Shown: in pieces, positions 6,747 to 17,661 of the stretch
Numbering within the stretch: the first letter of the stretch is position 1
Layout: each line of letters starts with the position of its first letter
Assembly: GCA_023264975.1 (NCBI GenBank)
Contig: JAHFUS010000027.1
Location: 1-50,185 of the forward strand
Direction of reading: 5' to 3'
From: Actinomycetes bacterium
GTDB lineage: Bacteria > Actinomycetota > Acidimicrobiia > Acidimicrobiales > GCA-2861595
DNA: 50,185 nt
Notes under the pieces: generated by a model
The model's database searches: none
Told to the model about the DNA's origin: nothing
What the model saw: only the letters and a program-made list of their open reading frames with translations
Made by a program: the position numbers and the translations under genes

Positions 6747-7606
6747 TCCCCGGCCCGCAGGCGGGCGGCTCGCTCGGCTGTGGGCGGGTGGGTGGTGAAC
6801 ATGTTGGCGAACTGGACCCGCTTGGCGACCGCCTCGTTGGTGAGCGGGTTGATGATGTATGCCTGGGCCTGGGCAGGCTTCACGTCCATGGGGATCCGCT
6901 TGGCGTATGCCTCGATGGATTCAAGGGCACGGGCCAGTGGTTCGCCGTCGCCGACGAGACGGGCGCCCGAGCGGTCGGCCTCGAACTCGCGGCTGCGGCT
7001 GAGCGCCATCTGGAGGAGGCCGGCGGCCATCGGCGCCAGCAGGGCGGTGAGGAGAAGGGCGATGGGGTTCGGACCGTCGTCGTCACCGCCCCGCCCGCCG
7101 CCGAACATGGCGCCCCACATGGCCATGTTGGCCATGAAGCTGATACCCGTGGCCACCGCTGCGGCCACCGAGCCGATGAGGATGTCACGGTTGCCGACGT
7201 GGCTGATCTCGTGGGCAAGCACGCCGCGAAGCTCGTCACCCCAGCCGAGCCGCTCGACGATGCCCTGGGTGACGGCAACTGCGGCGTGGTCGGGATTGCG
7301 CCCGGTGGCGAAGGCGTTGGGCTGAGGGTCCGGGGTCATGTAGAGCTTCGGCATGGGCATGCCTGCCCGTGCGCTGAGGTCGCGGACCATGGCGTAGTAC
7401 TGGGGTACCTCGGCCTCGCTGACGGGAACGGCGCGTGCGGCCTTGATCGCGAGCCGGTCGGAGTTCCAGTACGACCAGCCCACGAAGCCGACGCCGAGCA
7501 CAAGGCCGATCACGGCGCCGCCGCGGCCGAAGATCGACCCGACGGCCACCAGCAGCCCGCCGATGCCGGCGAGGAGGACGGAGGTCTTGAACGTGTTCTT
7601 GTTCAT
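6734..7606 (-). CDS. htpX: HtpX-type membrane zinc metalloprotease
   Basis: A 290-residue M48 protease of the HtpX family, which degrades damaged membrane proteins. Two N-terminal membrane segments (about 8-25 and 31-48), HEISH at 132-136, two more membrane segments after it, and the SRSREFEAD motif with the third Zn ligand (E207) are all present. NPLTNEAVAKRVQFANMFTTHP near the end is typical too. The start is ATG at 7606. It lies 60 bases after the HAD gene, the gap holding a degenerate frame that ends one base before the htpX ATG. In the same operon an exported peptidase follows, which suggests an envelope-quality role. Confidence 0.95.
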   Translation of the reverse strand: MNKNTFKTSVLLAGIGGLLVAVGSIFGRGGAVIGLVLGVGFVGWSYWNSDRLAIKAARAVPVSEAEVPQYYAMVRDLSARAGMPMPKLYMTPDPQPNAFATGRNPDHAAVAVTQGIVERLGWGDELRGVLAHEISHVGNRDILIGSVAAAVATGISFMANMAMWGAMFGGGRGGDDDGPNPIALLLTALLAPMAAGLLQMALSRSREFEADRSGARLVGDGEPLARALESIEAYAKRIPMDVKPAQAQAYIINPLTNEAVAKRVQFANMFTTHPPTAERAARLRAGEWRT

Positions 7607-7607
7607 G

Positions 7608-7670
7608 TCACTCCATGGAACGTCGCCGGGCGGTCCACTGTTCCTGGATGGTGGGCCCGGCGACCGTCAG
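7608..7670 (-). other. Weak junction frame between HAD gene and htpX
   Basis: The HAD stop overlaps a CTG (CTGA) that opens a 20-codon frame ending TGA one base before the htpX ATG. Its 3' part (ACGTTCCATG) resembles the nrtB-nrtD element, but the rest does not. It is recorded as a possible decayed relative, and translation is doubtful. Confidence 0.2.
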
Positions 7671-8167
7671 TCGTAGTACCCGGAGTGGATGTACACACAC
7701 GGCACGCCTTCCTCCCGGAACATTGTGAGGTTGCGCCTGTCGTCCTCGAACCCCAACCGCAGGTCGAAGCCCACCGTGCGGAGCTCGGACACTGTCGTGC
7801 GCTTGAAGTCGCGGGCGGCGGTGTAGTCGCCGTAGTCCCGCATGATGAGCAGGTCCCATCGCAGGTCGAACCGCTCCAGCCACGTCCGGGTCTGTGGCTG
7901 AACCCGCACGGGCCGGCCGGTGAGCAACACGATCTGCAGCTCCGGGTCGAGCAGGGCGAGCAGGCAGGCGACGTCCTCGATGAGCGGGTCGTCGCCGCAG
8001 GCGTCGAAGAAGCCCTCCCAGTCCTGGCGCCCGGGCTCCAGGTAGTGCTGCCGGCTGGCCGCGTCGGCCAGCACCCCGTCGAGGTCGAACACGACGGCCG
8101 CTCCGGGGCCCACCGGGGCGTTTCGCCAGCACCAGTGGTCGGGAAGCCGCCATTCCGGGCCGGGCAG
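7667..8167 (-). CDS. HAD-superfamily phosphatase, polynucleotide 3'-phosphatase-like
   Basis: About 167 residues with all HAD motifs: FDLDGVLAD (nucleophile D28, acid D30), LLTGRP (motif II), the lysine in DFKR (motif III) and GFEDDRRN (motif IV). The order and the ED-DRRN ending resemble the 3'-phosphatase domain of T4-type polynucleotide kinase and small stand-alone HAD hydrolases. The substrate is not certain. The start is unusual: no ATG, GTG or TTG is in frame before DHWCWRN. A CTG at 8167 lies six bases after GGAGG inside the end of acs and is the best choice; an ATT overlapping the acs stop is an alternative, and GTG further in would still keep the catalytic core. It is coupled to acs upstream. 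Confidence 0.75.
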   Translation of the reverse strand: MPGPEWRLPDHWCWRNAPVGPGAAVVFDLDGVLADAASRQHYLEPGRQDWEGFFDACGDDPLIEDVACLLALLDPELQIVLLTGRPVRVQPQTRTWLERFDLRWDLLIMRDYGDYTAARDFKRTTVSELRTVGFDLRLGFEDDRRNLTMFREEGVPCVYIHSGYYD

Positions 8168-8168
8168 A

Positions 8169-10130
<1,962 letters not shown>

Positions 10131-10185
10131 GCCTTGAACCCCCCTCGACGTGTCGCCTGACCGGGCCTTTGGCCGGAGCGGCCCG

Positions 10186-10191
10186 AGCCTA
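10186..10191 (-). promoter_or_regulatory. -10 box of acs
   Basis: Minus-strand TAGGCT, identical to the box in front of nuoA1. It gives a leader of about 50 bases containing a strong Shine-Dalgarno. No matching -35 was recognised. Confidence 0.4.
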
Positions 10192-10208
10192 CCCAGGGAC
10201 GTCGGCCG

Positions 10209-10943
10209 TCAGCCTGGCAGGTCGCGCAGATCGACGACCGACCCGTTGGCCAGACCCGCATCGAGCAGGGCCCACATCCTGGTGGCCACGTCGACCGGGT
10301 CGGAGAGCTCGCCGCCCTCATGGAGGTCGACGAACTTCTGACGTTGCGGGAAGGCGTCCGCGGACGTCTCCCGGATCATGCGCTGCATGGCCGTGTCGAC
10401 GGTGCCGGGCGCCACTGCCACCACCTGCACGCCGCCCCGCTCGTTCTGCTCGGCGCCGGCGGTGCGCACCCACCGGTCGACGGCCGCCTTGGCCGCCCCG
10501 TACGACGACCAGCCGCGGTAGACATTGTTCGCGGCACCGGAGGTCATCAGCACGAGGTGACGCCTGCCGGGGCGGCCCGAGGCGGCGGCGAGGAAGGCCT
10601 GCCCGAGCACCTGGGGCGACGCCGCGTTCAGGAGGACGTTGCGCTGGTAGGCGTCCGACTCGACCTCGGCGGCAAAGCCCACCGGGTCGATGGTGCCGGC
10701 GGCGTGGACGAACACGACTCGGTCGCCGGCGAAGGCGGCGAGCTCCTGGGCGAACGACACGGCCACCGCCTCCCACGACGCCGGGTCGGCCAGGTCGGCC
10801 TCCAAGTGCTCGAGGCCGGGCGCGCCTCGCCGGCTGATGTCGATCACCCGGGCGCCGGCCCACGGGACGCACGCGGCCAGGGCGGCGCCGATGCCGCTCG
10901 ATGCGCCGGAGATCCAGACGAGTGCGTTCTGGGTATCGGTCAC
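10209..10943 (-). CDS. Short-chain dehydrogenase/reductase
   Basis: A 244-residue NAD(P)-dependent oxidoreductase of the classical SDR family. The nucleotide loop GASSGIG is at residues 13-19, and the catalytic Ser135, Tyr148 and Lys152 sit in MTSGAANN and SYGAAKAA. The sequence after the active site (APGTVDTAMQRMIRE) resembles benzil-reductase/sepiapterin-reductase-like SDRs (YueD group). The substrate is unknown. The frame is open upstream, but the GTG at 10943 gives the proper N terminus, and a TACGAT box eight bases before it suggests a leaderless transcript. It is flanked by acs and the MidA gene on the same strand, with no overlap to either. Confidence 0.85.
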   Translation of the reverse strand: MTDTQNALVWISGASSGIGAALAACVPWAGARVIDISRRGAPGLEHLEADLADPASWEAVAVSFAQELAAFAGDRVVFVHAAGTIDPVGFAAEVESDAYQRNVLLNAASPQVLGQAFLAAASGRPGRRHLVLMTSGAANNVYRGWSSYGAAKAAVDRWVRTAGAEQNERGGVQVVAVAPGTVDTAMQRMIRETSADAFPQRQKFVDLHEGGELSDPVDVATRMWALLDAGLANGSVVDLRDLPG

Positions 10944-10951
10944 GGCGCGGG

Positions 10952-10957
10952 ATCGTA
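10952..10957 (-). promoter_or_regulatory. -10 box of the SDR gene (leaderless)
   Basis: Minus-strand TACGAT lies eight bases before the GTG start of the SDR gene, and no Shine-Dalgarno is visible. Confidence 0.45.
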
Positions 10958-11027
10958 CCCGCCGGTCGCGCGGTCCAGGCGCCGGCGGCCCTCTCTTCTC
11001 ATCCACCCACACCTGGTCTGGGTCAGT

Positions 11028-12143
11028 TCACAATGAACCGATCACCCACTCCAGGACCCGGAACCCGCCGAGGCCGGCGGGGTCGAGCAGGGCGGCCGCT
11101 TCCCCGATGCGGCTCTTGTGGCGCAGCGCTGCTAGGTCGCCTTTGGCGGCGCCCGCCTGCCAGCCGGCGCGGGCGGCGGCGGCCAGCTCCTCGATGCCGT
11201 GGGCGGCGAGGAAGGCGGCCTGCGAGCCGTCGCAATCGGGGACCCGGGAATGGGCCAGCTGGTCGACCGCCACCTCGCAGGTGACGTCCTGGCCGCCGGG
11301 ATCGTCGAGCGGGTGGCCGCCGCGGCTGTGACCCCGGTACGTGCGCACCCAGTCCAGCCAGGGTCGGGCGGCGAGCGAGGCGGAGGCGTCGGCGTAGTCG
11401 ACCACCACGAGACGACCGCGCTCGAGGGCGGACACGGCGCCCCGGAGCCACCGTGCCGCCTCGTGCTGAAGGGGGACCCGACCGCCTTCGGGCGCGGCGG
11501 GTGCGAGGCGCTCAGCCTCGGTGGCCAGGTCGGGGGCGGCCGGGACGAGCACCTCCTCGGCGCCGCCGACGCCCCAGCCGACCCGCACCTCCGACCACGC
11601 GTGGCCCCGGCGTTCGACCAGGACGAAGGGCAGGTTGTCCAACAGCTCGTTGGCCAACACCACGCCGGTGAAGCGCTGCCCCGGGAAGCCGGCCAGCGAC
11701 GTGGCCAGCTGGCCCGACCCATGCGCCGCCTCGCCGTCCTCGTCGCCGGCGCCGGCCGGTCCCAGCACGAGTGACGGGAGCTCGAGAGGCAGGCGGGCGG
11801 CCTGACGCTCCCGCAACGCGCCGGACCGCTCCACCAGCACGTAGCGCAGCGCCGGTCCGCACTCCGGTGCAGCCGCCAGTACGTCGCGCGCCAGCGTGCC
11901 GGTGCCGGCTCCGGCCTCAACCACGATGTACGGGTCGGGACGGCCGAGGCCCTCCCACCACTCGTCGAGCGCACGGGCGACCACGGCGCCGAACAGCGGG
12001 CCCACTTCGGGGCTGGTGAGGAAATGCCCCTCCCTGCCGGCGCCGGTGCCTGCCCCGAAGAACCCGCCGTCGGGGTCGTACAGCGCCAGTTCGAGGTAGT
12101 CGGCGAACGAGACCGGCCCGGCCCGGGTGACCCGCTCCCGCAG
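11028..12143 (-). CDS. MidA/NDUFAF7-family class I methyltransferase
   Basis: About 371 residues of the DUF185/COG1565 family. Typical elements are GPVSFADYLELALYDPDGGF at the start, the SAM-binding VVEAGAGTGTLARDVL, and the central VVLANELLDNLPF. In mitochondria NDUFAF7 dimethylates an arginine of the NDUFS2 (NuoD) subunit and is needed for complex I assembly; a similar role in bacteria is inference. The position supports it: the gene directly follows nuoN at the end of a complex I operon on the same strand. The start is unclear. No ATG/GTG/TTG lies in frame between the nuoN stop and the family N terminus, and CTG at 12143 is the most sensible. An ATA overlapping the nuoN stop is another option. 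Confidence 0.85.
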   Translation of the reverse strand: MRERVTRAGPVSFADYLELALYDPDGGFFGAGTGAGREGHFLTSPEVGPLFGAVVARALDEWWEGLGRPDPYIVVEAGAGTGTLARDVLAAAPECGPALRYVLVERSGALRERQAARLPLELPSLVLGPAGAGDEDGEAAHGSGQLATSLAGFPGQRFTGVVLANELLDNLPFVLVERRGHAWSEVRVGWGVGGAEEVLVPAAPDLATEAERLAPAAPEGGRVPLQHEAARWLRGAVSALERGRLVVVDYADASASLAARPWLDWVRTYRGHSRGGHPLDDPGGQDVTCEVAVDQLAHSRVPDCDGSQAAFLAAHGIEELAAAARAGWQAGAAKGDLAALRHKSRIGEAAALLDPAGLGGFRVLEWVIGSL

Positions 12144-12175
12144 GCGCGCCGCGGGGCCCGCCGCGCCCGGACCTG

Positions 12176-13684
12176 CTATCTCGACGCCAGGTGGGCGAGG
12201 TCGCCCAGGCGGGCGACGGCCTGCGGGTATACACCGATGACCACGACGGCCAAGGCGGTGAGCCCGAGGGCGGCGGCCAGCGGGGCGGGCACCCCGATGG
12301 GCGAGCGGTCCTCGTCGGGCACCGGCTTCATCCACATCTCCTTGGCGATGGAGGCGTAGTAGAAGAGCGCGATCACCGAGTTCACGCCGGCGATCACCGC
12401 CAGCAGCACGGCGGTGGGCGTGCCGGCGTCGAGGGCCGACTGGAAGATGAGCAGCTTGGCGAACCAGCCCCCGAGGGGCGGGATGCCGGCGAGGGAGAAC
12501 ATGAAGACCGTCATCAGCACGGTGAGGCCCGGCGCGTAGTTGAACAGCCCGCCGTACGAGGCGATCTCGCCTGACCGCGTCTTGCGGGCCACCGCCATGA
12601 TGATGGAGAAGGCGCCGAGGTTCATGGCCGCGTAGATGATGAGGTAGACGATCATCGCCGTCTGTGCCGTGCCTGCGGCCGCCGGGCTGTCACCCGACAC
12701 GGCGAACGGCACCAGGATGTAGCCGGCCTGGGCCACCGACGAATAGGCCAGCATGCGAACGATGTTCGTCTGGCGCAGGGCGACGAGGTTCCCGACGGTC
12801 ATGGTGAGGGCGGCCAACACCCAGAACAGCGGGCCCCACACCTCCTCCCGGCCGAAGAAACCCACGAAAATCAGCTGCATGAGGGCCACGAAGCCACCCG
12901 TCTTGGAGGCGACGGACAAGAAGGCGGTGACGGGGGTGGGCGCGCCCTCGTAGGTGTCGGGTGCCCAGAAGTGGAACGGCACGGCCGAGACCTTGAAGGC
13001 GAAGCCGACGACGATGAGGAAGATCCCGAGGGTGACCAACGGCTGGTCGCCGACCGCGCCCGCGACCTGCCGGCCGATTTCGCTCAGCACAGTCGACCCG
13101 GTGGCGCCGAACACCAGCGACATGCCGTAGAGCATGACGGCCGATGCCAGCACCCCGAGCAGGTAGTACTTCAGCGCCGCCTCGTTGCTCTTGAGGTCCC
13201 GCTTGCGCCACCCGGCCAGCATGTAGGCGGGGATGGACAGGAGCTCGAGGGCGACGAAGATCGTGATGAGGTCGCGCGCCGACGACATGACCACCATGCC
13301 GAGGATGGACGACAGGAGAAGGAACGAATACTCGCCCTCGTAGTAGTCGCCCTCCTCGATGTATCGGGTGGACATGAGCAGCACGACGTAGCCGATGGCG
13401 AGGAACAGGCCCTTGAACACCAGGGCGAAGTTGTCCACCACGTAGGCGCCGCCGAACATCGACCGGTCGGCGCCGTCGACGGCCAGGGCGATGACGGGGA
13501 TGATGCTGACGAGGACGCCCACCCCGGCCAGCTGGGTGACTAGGTACTTGTGCGTCTCGTCGACGACCAGGTCGATCAGCAGCACGAACACGAGGACGCC
13601 GGTAAGGACGATCTCGGGCGACAGCGCCGCGTAGTCGAGGTTCGGCGCCTTGAAGCCGGCGGCGGCGAGGAGCAGACCGCCCAC
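12176..13684 (-). CDS. nuoN: NADH-quinone oxidoreductase subunit N (operon 1)
   Basis: A 502-residue antiporter-like proton-pumping subunit with about 14 membrane helices. YLLGVLASAVMLYGMSLVFG and FHFWAPDTYEGAPTPVTAFL are characteristic NuoN segments, carrying the conserved channel lysines. The GTG start at 13684 lies one base after the nuoM stop. It is the last nuo gene of the 11-gene operon and is followed after 32 bases by the MidA-type methyltransferase. The sequence is clearly diverged from the second nuoN at 25237-26745, so the two operons are not a recent duplication. Confidence 0.95.
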   Translation of the reverse strand: MGGLLLAAAGFKAPNLDYAALSPEIVLTGVLVFVLLIDLVVDETHKYLVTQLAGVGVLVSIIPVIALAVDGADRSMFGGAYVVDNFALVFKGLFLAIGYVVLLMSTRYIEEGDYYEGEYSFLLLSSILGMVVMSSARDLITIFVALELLSIPAYMLAGWRKRDLKSNEAALKYYLLGVLASAVMLYGMSLVFGATGSTVLSEIGRQVAGAVGDQPLVTLGIFLIVVGFAFKVSAVPFHFWAPDTYEGAPTPVTAFLSVASKTGGFVALMQLIFVGFFGREEVWGPLFWVLAALTMTVGNLVALRQTNIVRMLAYSSVAQAGYILVPFAVSGDSPAAAGTAQTAMIVYLIIYAAMNLGAFSIIMAVARKTRSGEIASYGGLFNYAPGLTVLMTVFMFSLAGIPPLGGWFAKLLIFQSALDAGTPTAVLLAVIAGVNSVIALFYYASIAKEMWMKPVPDEDRSPIGVPAPLAAALGLTALAVVVIGVYPQAVARLGDLAHLASR

Positions 13685-15217
13685 CTACGGTCCGCCCACA
13701 GCACGGAAGGCGGCGGTGACCGTCTGCACAGCCTCGTCGGTGACGCCGAACAGGAAACGGGGGTACACGCCGAGCACGAAGATCAGCGCAAGCATGGGCG
13801 CCCACGCCAGCCATTCCGGCCCGTGCACGTCGTGGATGTGCTCCTTGGCGAACTCCTCCTTCGGCGTGCCGAAGGCGGTGCGCTGGTACATCCACAGCAG
13901 GTAGCCGGCGGCGAACACGGTGCCCACGGAGGCCACCACCATGTAGAAGCGGAACAGCGGCTCCGACAGGCCGGCAGCCGGCTGGTAAGCGGAGAGGATG
14001 GCCGGGAACTCGCCCCAGAAGCCGGCCAGGCCCGGCAGTCCCAGCGAGGCCATGGCGCAGAAGCCGAGGATCCAGCCGAGCTTGGGCGCCTGCACGAGCA
14101 AGCCGCCGAGGCGGGCCAGCTCACGGGTTCCGAACCGCTCCTGGATCGAGCCGGCGCAGAAGAACAGCATGCCCGTGATGAGGCCGTGGGCCACCATTCC
14201 GAACACGGCGGCGTTGATGCCGAAGTCGGTGAGGGTGGCAATGCCGAGCATCACGAAGCCCATGTGGGCCACAGAGGAGAAGGCGATCAGCCGCTTCATG
14301 TCCTTCTGGGCCAGGCATCCGAGGGCGCCGTAGATGATGCCCACCACGGCCAGCCCGCCGATGATCGGGGCCCACGTGATGGCCGCTTCGGGGAGGATCG
14401 GGATGGCGATGCGTATGAAGCCGTAGGTCCCCAGCTTCAGCAGCACGGCGGCCAGGATCACCGATCCCACGGTGGGCGCCTCGGTGTGGGCGTCCGGCAG
14501 CCAGGTGTGGAACGGGAACATGGGCACCTTGATGGCGAAGCCCATGAACAGGCCGCCGAAGATCCACAACTGGGTGTTGTGCGGGATGTTGCCGGCCTGC
14601 TCGATGAGGGTCGGAATGTCGAAGGTGTTGCCCGCCTTGAAGAACAGGGCGAGGAACCCCAGGATCATAAGGGCCGACCCGAACAGGGTGAAGAGGAAGA
14701 ACTTGATCGATGCGTACTGGCGGTTGGGCCCGCCCCACACCCCGATCATGAAGTACATGGGCAGCAGGACCAGCTCGAAGAAGACGAAGAACAGGATCAG
14801 GTCCTGGGCCACGAACGTGCCGTTCATGCCCACCTCGAGCACGAGCATCAGCATGAGGAATGCCTTGGGGTTGTGCGGCTCGGGGAAGTGGTCCCACGAG
14901 TAGATGACGCACAGGATGCTGATGAACATCGACAGCACCAGGAGCGGCAGCGAGATGCCGTCGATACCCACGTGGTAGTTGCTGCCGATGGCGTCGATCC
15001 AGGTCTTCTTGCCCGGGTCGAATTGCAGGACGCCCTTGGCCCCGTAGTCGAAGTTGAGCAGGATCCCCACGCCCACCGCGGCGGTGACGATGGTGGTGAC
15101 GAGCGCCACCGTCTTGATGAGCTGCTCCTGGGCGCGTGGCACGAACGCCAGCACCACGATGCCCACGACGGGCAGGAATGTCGCCAGGGTGAGAGCCCAC
15201 GAGTCGAACCAGTCCAA
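13685..15217 (-). CDS. nuoM: NADH-quinone oxidoreductase subunit M (operon 1)
   Basis: A 510-residue antiporter-like proton-pumping subunit. The hallmark helices FFVFFELVLLPMYFMIGVWG, FHTWLPDAHTEAPTVGSVIL and AFSSVAHMGFVMLGIATLTD are all present with their glutamate, lysine and histidine residues. The start is TTG at 15217 with AGGAGA as Shine-Dalgarno, nine bases after the nuoL stop. It sits between nuoL and nuoN in the usual order. Confidence 0.95.
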   Translation of the reverse strand: MDWFDSWALTLATFLPVVGIVVLAFVPRAQEQLIKTVALVTTIVTAAVGVGILLNFDYGAKGVLQFDPGKKTWIDAIGSNYHVGIDGISLPLLVLSMFISILCVIYSWDHFPEPHNPKAFLMLMLVLEVGMNGTFVAQDLILFFVFFELVLLPMYFMIGVWGGPNRQYASIKFFLFTLFGSALMILGFLALFFKAGNTFDIPTLIEQAGNIPHNTQLWIFGGLFMGFAIKVPMFPFHTWLPDAHTEAPTVGSVILAAVLLKLGTYGFIRIAIPILPEAAITWAPIIGGLAVVGIIYGALGCLAQKDMKRLIAFSSVAHMGFVMLGIATLTDFGINAAVFGMVAHGLITGMLFFCAGSIQERFGTRELARLGGLLVQAPKLGWILGFCAMASLGLPGLAGFWGEFPAILSAYQPAAGLSEPLFRFYMVVASVGTVFAAGYLLWMYQRTAFGTPKEEFAKEHIHDVHGPEWLAWAPMLALIFVLGVYPRFLFGVTDEAVQTVTAAFRAVGGP

Positions 15218-15226
15218 CGGAATCTC

Positions 15227-17347
15227 CTAGACGAAGAGGACGAGGGCGCCGCCCATGAGCACAACGGCGCCGAAGAGGAAGGCGGCGTACTGCTGCACGC
15301 GCCCGGTCTGCAGGACACGGAGGGCGCTGCCGCCCTCCTCGGCACCGGCTCCGGCGCCATTGACCAGGCCGTCGACCAGCTTCTGGTCGAGGACGCTGTA
15401 GGTGAAGTTGGCCACCGCCTTCGAGACGGCGGCCGTGCCGTTGAGGACGCCGTCGATGATGTTCTGGTTGACCCAGTACGTGGCGCGGGCGACGGGGCCC
15501 TTGAGGCCGCCGACGACCATGTCGGTGTAGAGCCGGTCGAGGTAGTACTTGTTCTCGAGGATCTTGTAGCCGGTGAGCGCTGCCTGGTTGCGCTGGGTGA
15601 GGCGGTGGGGACCGAGGTTGCGGACGTAATAGGCGAACCCGGTGGCGATGCCGAGCACACCCATGAGCGTGCCGACAACGGCCAGCCCGATCGAGAACTC
15701 GTGATGGGCCACGCCGGCCGCGAGGACGGTGGTGTTCTCCGTCCACTTCGAGAACAGTTCGATGCCCGGGGCGTTCAGGAAGCCGGCGAGGATCGAGAAC
15801 CCGGCGAGGACCACGAGGGGTCCCGTGATGGCCTTCGGTGACTCGTGAGGGTGGCCGTGACCCCGGAACTCACCGAAGAAGGTGAGGTACACGCAGCGCG
15901 TCATGTAACACGCGGTCATGAAGGCGCCGATCAGCCCGATCACCAGGAAGATCGGGTACCCGTTGCCCGACGCGCCGACCAGGATCTCGTCCTTCGACCA
16001 GAAACCGGCGAGCGGCGGGACGCCGGCCAAGGCCACGCTGCCGATGAGGAAGGTCCAGAACGTGACTGGCATCGTCTTTTTGAGCCCGCCCATGCCCTTC
16101 TTCATGTCGAAGCTGTGGACCGAGTGGCTCACCGAGCCGGCGCCCAGGAACAGCAGGCCCTTGAAGAAGGCGTGGGTGAAGAGGTGGAAGATGCCCGCCG
16201 TCCACGCGCCGACGCCGAGCGCCATCACCATGTAGCCCAGCTGGCTCACGGTGGAGTACGCCAGCACCTTCTTGATGTCGTTCTGCACGAACGCGAGGAG
16301 GGCGGCGATGATCACCGTGACGCCCCCGATGAGCGCCACAGGGTTGATGCCGCCATCGCCGATGTGGAACCCGGCCCAGAACACGCCGTAGAGGCGGGCG
16401 ATCAGGTAGACGCCGGCCACCACCATGGTCGCGGCGTGGATGAGCGCGGACACCGGCGTGGGACCGGCCATGGCGTCGGGCAGCCAGGTGTGGAGGGGGA
16501 ACTGGGCACTCTTGCCCACCACCGCGCAGAGCAGGGCGGCGGCTGCCGCCACCAGCACCCCGCTGCTGATGGTGCCGCTCAGCGCCGTCTGGTTGATGGT
16601 CTCGGTATCGAAGGTGTGGCCGGCGGCGAAGAACAGGATCGAGATGCCGACAAGCAACCCGATGTCGCCGGTGCGGGTGGTGAAGAAGGCCTTGAGGGCG
16701 GCGTCGGAGTTGTTCTTCTCCTCCCACCAGTGCCCGATCAGCATGAACGAGCAGAGGCCCATCATCTCCCAACCGAACAACAGCTGGAGGGTGTTGCTGG
16801 ACGTGACCATCACCAGCATGCCGGCGGTGAACAGGCTGAGGGCGGCGAAGAAGTGGGTGTAGCGACGGTCGTCGTGCATGTAGTTCGTGGAGAAGATGTG
16901 CACCAGCAGGGAGATCATGGAAACGACGAAGACGAGCATCACGGACAGCCCGTCCATGCGGGTGCCGGCCTTGATCTCGACGCCGCCGGTCTCGAACCAG
17001 ACGACCTCGCGGACCTCCGCCTTCCGGATGGGCTCGACCTCGTGCTCCCCCTCGGCGGCGGGTTCCCCGTCGGCGGGGTGCTCCTCGTCGGTGGCGGCCT
17101 CGGTTGACGCCTGCTCGGCGGCGTGCGCTCCCTCGACCGCGGCCGCCTCGGCGTGGCCCGTCGGCGGGAGGTAGTCGGCCGGGCGGCTGATCCACTGCGC
17201 GGCGCAGATGGCGGAGAGCACGAACGCGCCACCCACGAAGAGGACCCCGATCTCGTGGCCCTTGCCCGGCAGCCGCTTCCCGAAGAACAGGATCAGGGCG
17301 AACGAGATGACCGGCAGGAGCGGGATCAGGAAGGCGTTGCGCAGCAC
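15227..17347 (-). CDS. nuoL: NADH-quinone oxidoreductase subunit L (operon 1), with acidic loop insert
   Basis: A 706-residue proton-pumping subunit with the long C-terminal lateral helix. FPLHTWLPDAMAGPTPVSAL and AYSTVSQLGYMVMALGVGAW are typical NuoL segments. Unusual is an insert at about residues 60-110, between helices 2 and 3. It is made almost only of Ala, Glu, Asp, Pro and His (for example AAEQASTEAATDEEHPADGE) and lies outside the membrane. The paralogue at 28279 lacks it. The start is GTG at 17347, ten bases after the nuoK stop. NuoC of this same operon carries a similar acidic insert. Confidence 0.95.
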   Translation of the reverse strand: MLRNAFLIPLLPVISFALILFFGKRLPGKGHEIGVLFVGGAFVLSAICAAQWISRPADYLPPTGHAEAAAVEGAHAAEQASTEAATDEEHPADGEPAAEGEHEVEPIRKAEVREVVWFETGGVEIKAGTRMDGLSVMLVFVVSMISLLVHIFSTNYMHDDRRYTHFFAALSLFTAGMLVMVTSSNTLQLLFGWEMMGLCSFMLIGHWWEEKNNSDAALKAFFTTRTGDIGLLVGISILFFAAGHTFDTETINQTALSGTISSGVLVAAAAALLCAVVGKSAQFPLHTWLPDAMAGPTPVSALIHAATMVVAGVYLIARLYGVFWAGFHIGDGGINPVALIGGVTVIIAALLAFVQNDIKKVLAYSTVSQLGYMVMALGVGAWTAGIFHLFTHAFFKGLLFLGAGSVSHSVHSFDMKKGMGGLKKTMPVTFWTFLIGSVALAGVPPLAGFWSKDEILVGASGNGYPIFLVIGLIGAFMTACYMTRCVYLTFFGEFRGHGHPHESPKAITGPLVVLAGFSILAGFLNAPGIELFSKWTENTTVLAAGVAHHEFSIGLAVVGTLMGVLGIATGFAYYVRNLGPHRLTQRNQAALTGYKILENKYYLDRLYTDMVVGGLKGPVARATYWVNQNIIDGVLNGTAAVSKAVANFTYSVLDQKLVDGLVNGAGAGAEEGGSALRVLQTGRVQQYAAFLFGAVVLMGGALVLFV

Positions 17348-17357
17348 GGAGGTCTCG

Positions 17358-17657
17358 TCAGCCCTTCATGAGATCGACCTCGGAGAGGTCGATCGACTGC
17401 TTGTTCCGGTAGATGAGCAGGACGATGGCCAGGCCGACGCCCACTTCGGCGGCGGCGATGGCGATGACGAACAGGGCGAACACCTGGCCGACCACCGTGT
17501 TGTGGAAGGCGCCGAAGGCAACCAGGTTCACGTTGACGGCGTTGAGGATGAGCTCGACCGACATGAGCACCAGCACGCCGTTCTTGCGGGCGAGCACGCC
17601 GTACACGCCCACGCAGAAGAGAAAGGCGGCCAGCAGCAGGAACTGGTTCAGGTACAC
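17358..17657 (-). CDS. nuoK: NADH-quinone oxidoreductase subunit K (operon 1)
   Basis: A 99-residue, three-helix membrane subunit of the expected size. GVLARKNGVLVLMSVELILN and the following NAVNVNLVAFG contain the conserved membrane glutamate (MSVELILNAVN), and the second glutamate is in AAAEVGVGLAI. It contributes to the proton path next to NuoJ/NuoA. The start is GTG at 17657, four bases past the nuoJ stop. Confidence 0.96.
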   Translation of the reverse strand: MYLNQFLLLAAFLFCVGVYGVLARKNGVLVLMSVELILNAVNVNLVAFGAFHNTVVGQVFALFVIAIAAAEVGVGLAIVLLIYRNKQSIDLSEVDLMKG

Positions 17658-17661
17658 CGGC

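Noticed and set aside
11022-11036. TTCACAA-containing sequence near the end of the MidA gene as a third Rex site
   Set aside because: Only one half matches, and it lies about 65 bases upstream of the SDR -10 box and within the end of a gene, so support is too weak.
13550-17107. Very long open frames on the plus strand opposite nuoM1/nuoL1 (hundreds of codons, His/Glu/Gln-rich)
   Set aside because: They are antisense shadows of genuine nuo genes in GC-rich DNA; composition is unnatural and no domain is present.
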